A stretch of DNA of 64,000 nucleotides from Phoronis australis. Its lineage: Eukaryota; Phoronida; Phoronidae. Under the pieces are notes generated by a model. That model was not told the origin of the DNA. It did not search any database and saw nothing but the letters and a program-made list of their open reading frames with translations. This document shows positions 57,604 through 64,000 of the stretch, one piece after another (the stretch's first letter is position 1; each line of letters starts with the position of its first letter). The stretch covers positions 37,120 through 101,119 of the forward strand of contig NMRA01000866.1 of assembly GCA_002633005.1 (NCBI GenBank), written 5' to 3'. The position numbers and the translations under genes are program-made.

Positions 57604-59114
57604 TGAATCAACTAAAAACGTATACTGTCTGTGTCACAGATTAGACATTATGGTTATTGGTGGTTTTTTCCGTTCTCCACAGTTGCCTTGAAATTCGCAA
57701 AAAGCATAGGTCACGCTCATCCGTTTAGTAGACCGCGAAAAGAGTTTTCAAATTTCCATTCCAACTTTTGTGGGTGGTCGAGGGTAACAGGGCATTATTT
57801 TGTTTCAGAGAATTGGATGGGAAAGTCGTTTTTAATATCTGTTAATAGGTCAAAACCGGATTTGTTATCCTTTTAAATAATACTAAATCTGCGCAAGTGA
57901 AAATATTAACTCAGTGTAACCCTACCTGCAATCAGCAATTGTGAATTCTAACGTAGAATCGAACATACACAGGAAGTTTTGGTTAGGGATGGTGAATAGA
58001 GGTCCACGGTTAAAGATATGCGAAATGTTCTCTGTTCAGTTTCCCAAAACAGAAGTCACAAAGACTGTACATTCCAGGTGCGTTACGCCCGGCTGAATTT
58101 CTGAGGGTTTCCTTGCTTGGTTGCTCTGCTTTAAGCAGCACCATTCCCATTTCCTAAAAAAGAAGAATTCGAAAACATAAAAAGTCGTCAGATGATCATT
58201 CCAGAAAATTCTTACTACCCCAACTCAAATAATGGCGAAATACAATGATCTTGTTTACAGGACGTATGATGAACTTGGCTACAATCCTGGAATACAAATA
58301 TCCGTTCGTTTGAAAATATCACATGGCTCAGAAATTGTGCTAATATAATGAAATGCAATTTATTACACTAAAATATCCACAGACTCCAGTCGAAAAGTAC
58401 AGCGATCATGTGACTTTGCACGCAAAGCTTTACACGGTACCCGGATAGTCGTCGTTTAAACAAACACAAACCTTACTATCCTATAAGGTCATGCTTACTT
58501 CCCCTCATTGAAGCACCCTTTTCACCCAATCTCAGATTCAGTTGGCACAGCTGCAAGCCATTTCACCAAGTATTAAAGGTCTCGCGAATATCGAGGCTGC
58601 TTAAAATCTATCACCACTAGTACACGCCCGCCCTCTACTAATGTGAAGATTGTCGAATAGTCACATAATACAGATAAAAACAAATGTCAACATACAGAAA
58701 ACCCTAGTAATTCCAAATATTGCGCAATCGCTCTTTGACAGTGAAATGAACAAATAACAAAAACTGCGCTTTGTTTTATAAGGGTAACGATGACATTACC
58801 GTATTCATTTACATATAGTCTGGCAAAACGAGACTTACGTGAGATTGTAACGGCTACTGGTTCTTGGGTGGTTTCCGGCACACGGGAAAACCCGAGGTTG
58901 TTTGTAAACAAATACCTCATTACCACATTCGCAATTTAATGACACATATATAGCATCTTTAACTTGGTTATGATTGTGGTTAGTAGTACCAGCAGCTGCA
59001 ACAATTTTGTTGTTGTTGTCTTTCTGTATCCCATTTTACCCTATCGGATAGGGCTGGACCCGAGTTATACACGGGGCTTCGATCGAACCCCCGAACCTTG
59101 CCGGGCTACGGGCC
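57604..59114. other. Upstream of the UCP-like relics, nothing recognised
   Basis: The first UCP exon (with the first PxDxxKxR motif) was searched for on the minus strand here and in 56428-57464 and was not seen. Confidence 0.5.
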
Positions 59115-59732
59115 TGCTGTGTGTGTGTGTGTCACATCGGCCACGCCACGATAAAAACTATTCACATAACTAAACAAGTCAATTAGGAAATGGGCAAGTA
59201 AAACTTGAGCGTCCGTGTACGAGTCGTTTTTGCCAGGTCATTACACACAGGGCCCGTCTATTGGTCATCTAACGAATGGCACCACAATCAAGCAACTTCG
59301 ACCGGGATTGCGTTCTAAGCTAATTTCTTAAGACTTTGGAGAGACCACGAAAGACTTCGCGAGACATGGCAGCGCATAAATTGTACAAGCGAAGCACTAG
59401 ATCTTACCATGACTGAGCTTTCACTCGCATCAGAAGTTGCTGTGCGGCCAACGGACCCCAGAGTGAACCAATTGAAATTACACGTACGTGCATAGTAAAT
59501 CATGGGAGAGATTTTGTGATCCAAATTCCACGTGAATGACAACGAAAAAGCAATTAAAACCAGTTTAAACCATCCCCTGGTGTCAAAAAGTCAACTTTCA
59601 TTCACAGGCGTAGAATCTATTTACTCTCCCAGAGCAACGTATTCGCGCGTTCTTTAACTTCGTTGGTTACAATTTATCGCCCGTATATCCTGCGCCAGCC
59701 ATATTACCTTCACAGTGGCAACTGAAACTTAA

Positions 59733-61423
59733 AGGAGCATGCCACCCAAAAAACAACCTAATTTGTACTATTATCAATTTAGATCGAGTTGTTCTACTCC
59801 ATAACGACACGTACGGTTGCGTTACCTGACACCTGACGGCAGACGGAGGTGTTGAAAATATCCAATGACGTCATCGGTTTCACCCGCAGTCTGTTCAGCA
59901 GTTCACAACACGGGTTAATGGTGTCAGCTTATCGCTTAAAGTCTTCGTTTAACACCAATAAATCATCAAACTTCGATGTAAAAGCCTTAAAAATACACCG
60001 AGTTTTTATAAAAACGTGTTGTACGTTTTATTTCGCTCTTACGGATTTATTGGTATTTGGATACACCGTAACCTACAAAGTTCGTCAGGCCAATAAGGTC
60101 CGTAACAGGAGTTTGCTGTCTGTTCGGAGATAATTTCGAAGTATTTTCCGTGAGATACAGACAGGAGAACCTAGATCTGTGTTGTTTAGACTAATGATTT
60201 TTTGAGTTATAAACACAAAACGCTTGTTATTATCCTGGCTAGTGGCTGGGAGCCCGATCAAGCCCGTCTCGGCCGGCCGGATTGACTTCATCAAGTTGTT
60301 ATCCCGGCCAGTGGCTCGGAAACTGATCAGACATTACGAACGTAAACCAGCCAAAGTTCTGTGGAAACTAAACTTCGAGTCAAGAAAATACTATACTAGT
60401 GAGCCAAAGTAATGAACACGTGATTATGTTGATGAATTAGCCACGAAACTGCAACTACTTACTCGTCGGGGCCGCGAATTCACTCGGGTTCCGCTTTGGC
60501 CACAGCACCGTCAGGGCAGAAGTTGTACATTGACAATCATTATTTGAGTACTGTAAACGTAAATAAAGATTCCCCTAACACCTAGCGGTGGGATGGAAAT
60601 CGAGTTGTTTCGCAACAGTTTCTGCCAGCAAACACTAAATTAGCATGAGCTCACACGGCCTCGGTGTGCCGTCAATTAGTTTTGTTGCACCTAAAGCCGG
60701 TGCTGACGCAGTGATTTATTAATTGCTGGCTTCTCAAATCATTTGCACTCACAAACACTCCAAAGGCATTACAAATTACATCTATTGAGACAGACTTTGT
60801 TTCAGTTGGTTAGGGTGAGAAGGCATTTTGAAACAGAACGCTCAGTACTAAACGCCAACATGGCAACTAGCAATCCCGTTTTAGGACGAGCTAGAGCTCA
60901 TCTGTTCCGACTTCGCACGTGGATCGTTAAGTTTTACAGGCTATCAATTCGAACAGGAATACAGTGATGAAGTAATACTAGAGAGTCGCCGCGAACAAGC
61001 TCAGACAACGGAACATGGAGTTATTTGGTAAGCCGGCATTCGTCACAGAGGCACTGTCGACGTCTGCATGCCACAGACACGGAGATGTTTCACGGCCTCA
61101 TACTTGCTATTTACAGCGTACATTTTATTCTTCACTACCATGAGCTACTTCGTAAGCATTTCGGACTCTCGAGGAAGTAAAAAAAACGACATACCCGCTT
61201 TCCTCGCAGCTGCTTAGTTCGGACAAGCGGGAACGATGCACCGCAACATAGCGGCGTTCACTCTGCATATGAACCACTGACGTCGCTAACGTTGTTTCTC
61301 ACCTTCCTCACAGGTTAACGCGACATCTCTTGGCAAGGTAAGGTCGACCGTATGCGAGGCGATGTGGATATAGACCGGTTAAGACGGTAAAAAAGACTAA
61401 GTTAAATCGGGTGGCATTCTCCT
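59733..61423 (-). mobile_element. Kolobok-like element 1, copy B (1.69 kb)
   Basis: Left flank TTAA (59729-59732), right flank TTAC (61424-61427, one base off). Termini AGGAGCATGCCACCC and, from the right, AGGAGAATGCCACCC. It interrupts a duplicated sequence whose uninterrupted copy keeps a single TTAA at 52861-52864. Orientation follows the THAP remnant on the minus strand. Confidence 0.9.
61080..61249 (-). pseudogene. THAP zinc-finger remnant of element 1, copy B
   Basis: Minus-strand ATG at 61249 gives MLRCIVPACPN, with the C-x4-C zinc pair intact, then a stop; SFF-LPRES follows in frame. The donor matching copy A is mutated (GCAAGT). Degenerate, but aligned with copy A over the whole domain. 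Confidence 0.7.
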
Positions 61424-61842
61424 TTACTGTAACTATTTGCGACAACGTCTTGTATGAAGTAAGGGCGGCCAGCCAGTTCTCATGAAGTCTAGAAATCATC
61501 TGTGATCTGAGTAGGGAACCAAGGCAAAGGCTTAAGTCAAAAGTTGTTTTTACGGAAGTTTATCGCTGTTTCATCACAACGTTTCAACACTGTCATCAAC
61601 TGTGACATATTGTCATAGTATAATCTCAAACGTAGTCAAAATCAACATGTGTATCTGCTACGACAGAGTCAAGCAAGCTGTAAACTGCACATGTTCTCTC
61701 CATTTCTGTAGAGTGTAAGGTACCAGTAACTGTTTCCTGTAATTTTCACATCTTAGGTATCGACATGGTTTTCCTTGAAATGCAACAGCAAAAAATACTT
61801 CAATTTTATGCCACCCAAAACGTGTCATTGAATTGTGTAAAC

Positions 61843-62859
61843 GCTTATGCCATTACGGTGTCACGGTGGTTTATTGCAGTGATATGCATTTTACATCCAT
61901 CCACTTAAATTCGCACGGGTACAGTCAATTTTTGGGGAATTTCAAGAACAACCGAGGAAAGCTTCGAATTTTTATATACTGTAGATTATATATACACACA
62001 GGACTGGTGAATCTTCTTGAAAATGACTATCCCCTAACGATATATCTGTATAACACATGTCGGTCACTCGTCACATACAGGTGTTTATTACCGATAGAGC
62101 TGAATAATGCAAAATACTTTTGAATATTAGGTGAAGTTTTGAAACCATTATCGAATGTCTGGTGGTGGGAAGGTATTAAATTAACTTCGAAATCTCCGGC
62201 AGTTCATCACTTAACTATTTTGCCGTTTTGTATTTAAGGCTGATTGTTTTACACAGGAAATAATAGAAAGTTGCTTTGTGATATCTACACAGTAAAAGTC
62301 AAGCAAAAATAGACTACAATTTAGTTTCTAAATCTTTTACAGTAGGTTGGAAAATTGACAACACGAAACTGAATTCGGCACGATGTTTGATAAGTATACA
62401 AGTATTGTCTTCCTTCTAGACATCTATGAGTGACCATGATATTTACTAATTAAATACTCTAGACTCACGCGAGCGAAAGGAATGTTTGCATTTTTTATCA
62501 CTTGATGGATGTTACCATGGTAACCCTCGTCATTTGTTGGTGACGTGGTTGCCATTATTGACACATTGTTTGCCTTTAACGCGACCATTTACTACTTGTA
62601 CCATATTTAGGCGTCACCTCATCTCAAAACCATTGACACCGTTCATGTACATTACATATACACATTAGTGGCGTCTGAAAACTGCTTCAATATCACATAT
62701 TGCGAGCTGTACACATTCGACAGCACAGGTGTTAATAAAAATTCATACCTAATAGAGTGATTTGATGCATGCGTCTATCTAGTTGTGTGATTACAGCCGA
62801 CTGCAAGTGCGTCACTTCCAATGTCGTTCGGTAAACTAGTTTTATTCTGCAAAATAGCG
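61843..62859. other. Intergenic, nothing recognised
   Basis: Only short frames with no family features. Confidence 0.5.
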
Positions 62860-63225
62860 CGTATGACACTGTATTAATAGAAATAAAACGACAAAACGTA
62901 TCACACGAACATTCATATCTCGATCTTAACACAGCGTCAGACGTTTCGCTGAACTTCAGTAAAGCATCATCAGTGACTATACAACCAATAAATGGTTTCA
63001 TGGGAAACTATAATAGCACTACACATCAACTCAACGAACTGGTAAGGATTACACAACATTTATAAACACAAAGGCCACAGTTGTATCTGTATAGTCACTG
63101 ATGATGCTTGATTGAAGTTCAGCGAAACGTCTTAGAGACGCTGTCTATAATGATATGAATATATCGAAACATAAATGTTCTCATGAAACGAGTTTTTTCG
63201 TTTCATTTCTATCAATGCTATGTCC
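62860..63225. repeat. Inverted repeat of about 125-bp arms
   Basis: GTTTCGCTGAACTTCAGT and GCATCATCAGTGACTATAC at 62943-62982 are mirrored at 63089-63130. The similarity continues outward through GACGCTGT and GTTTCATTTCTATC. Confidence 0.85.
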
Positions 63226-63227
63226 TA

Positions 63228-63431
63228 TATTTTATGATATTGTGTGATACACTATGATATTGTATGATACTGTGTGAATGACGTTGTATGATACTGTATG
63301 ATCATAGTGTATGATATATTGTGTGGTATTCTTCAATAAATGTATATCACCTTAAAATATTGAATGCAATTATATGATACTGTATGATTCTGAGTGATAC
63401 TGTATGACATTGTATGATACTGCATGATGTG
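63228..63431. repeat. Degenerate 10-bp repeat (TGATACTGTA)
   Basis: TGATACTGTA/TGATATTGTA units occupy 63228-63325 and 63372-63431. They begin where the right arm of the preceding inverted repeat ends (TGATATTGTG), so they may have expanded from its terminus. Confidence 0.85.
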
Positions 63432-64000
63432 GTTACTGTTACACAAAGAGTATTACTAAATGCAGTGTTAACTATAATATAAACTCGAAACACATGAAGC
63501 CGCTATTAAACCACGATCTGGAGTTAAAAACATCCGCGCAAACTTTGAATGTTTTTGTGCTTCCAAAGCAACATCGCGTGTTCTTTCTGTGTTTAAATTG
63601 AGCTTGCTTGGAAATACCTGGATAGTCATATTGCCTGAGCCACTGCGCGCAATCGACAAGCAAATTAACGAGTCCGATCTGAAATGATGACCAAGCACCT
63701 GTCACACGCCCGTAGCCAGCATTTCTAGAACGGTGGACCTGTCATATTTTGCAAACGTCGACACTGTAGAGTGTTCGGTAAGGTCCTTGACACAGCTTGT
63801 CATCTTGTGTACAGATCTCCCTTCCTAATTTTAATTAGGGGTAAGAGAAATCTGTATACACAACCATGATTCTCAGCTCTATGTTCCTGAGATGAGACGG
63901 AATTAGTAATACCAGAAATGAAGATGCCGTGACGGTTGCTCGCAAAGAACGGGACTCAAATTCGGATGTAATGTGGTCCACAATGAGAACGTTCTCGCGT
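63432..64000. other. Right edge, nothing firmly recognised
   Basis: A minus-strand stretch 63620-63710 (TGAWSSFQIGLVNLLVD after a GTGACAG acceptor, with a possible GTATTT donor) might be an exon, but no family was recognised. Confidence 0.3.

Larger units (their letters stand above)
59115..61842. repeat. 1 kb duplicated sequence, copy interrupted by Kolobok-like element 1
   Basis: 59115-59732 and 61424-61842 match the copy at 52230-53292 in the same orientation, with substitutions and small deletions. The transposon inserted after the duplication. Confidence 0.9.

Noticed and set aside
63920-64000. Minus-strand TFSLWTT stretch resembling the start of the TSR exon
   Set aside because: Shares only about 15 bp with the TSR exon; the key Cys is Leu and no further TSR residues follow.

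Overview
This looks like an AT-rich metazoan nuclear window, most likely from a marine invertebrate (a deuterostome such as an amphioxus or acorn worm would fit; the species cannot be fixed from sequence alone). Genes are split by GT-AG introns, intergenic DNA is full of DNA-transposon and SINE/LINE debris, and the assembly has three N runs (18386-18892, 32786-32864, 47411-47615) and four single n joins (21527, 37087, 45424, 49336). No bacterial operons, CRISPR arrays or rRNA genes are present.

All four recognisable genes lie on the minus strand. (1) 2891-17193 is a complete nine-exon acyl-CoA thioesterase/BAAT-family hydrolase of 464 aa with a basic, mitochondrial-type N-terminus and an intact Ser-Asp-His triad. 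(2) 23111-23685 is a terminal exon with two thrombospondin type-1 repeats; its upstream exons were not found. (3) 31876-42494 is a complete five-exon secreted serine beta-lactamase-like protein of 583 aa that keeps the SxxK, YxN and HxG motifs. (4) 54839-56427 is a decayed mitochondrial uncoupling-protein-like carrier, with a frameshift and a premature stop. In genes 1 and 3 every exon junction was checked by reading phase and all joins are consistent.

Between and inside the genes: 1-1571 and 6779-8055 are two copies of a tandemly built repeat whose roughly 140-150 bp modules each centre on a CCACTAGGKGGCRC-type core, which matches the bilaterian CTCF consensus; one copy fills an intron of gene 1 up to within about 20 bp of a splice donor. 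17463-21183, 18125-19186, 26242-27570, 45425-46919 and 59733-61423 are copies of three DNA-transposon families, all with TTAA target sites; two encode THAP zinc-finger remnants, so they are assigned to the Kolobok superfamily. One copy is nested inside another, and one sits in a duplicated 1 kb sequence whose second copy preserves the empty TTAA site. Further elements are a 580-bp-arm inverted repeat (27700-29255), a Mutator-like element with a 10-bp direct repeat (43177-44419), a LINE 3' end (30406-30741), tRNA-derived SINE pieces, MITEs and several minisatellites.

35478-38706 is a near-identical 1.6 kb duplication abutting a single n, inside intron 1 of the lactamase-like gene; it may be two haplotypes joined by the assembler. 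The most unusual signal is the directional, nucleosome-spaced series of CTCF-like cores carried by a transposable repeat within and beside the thioesterase gene.
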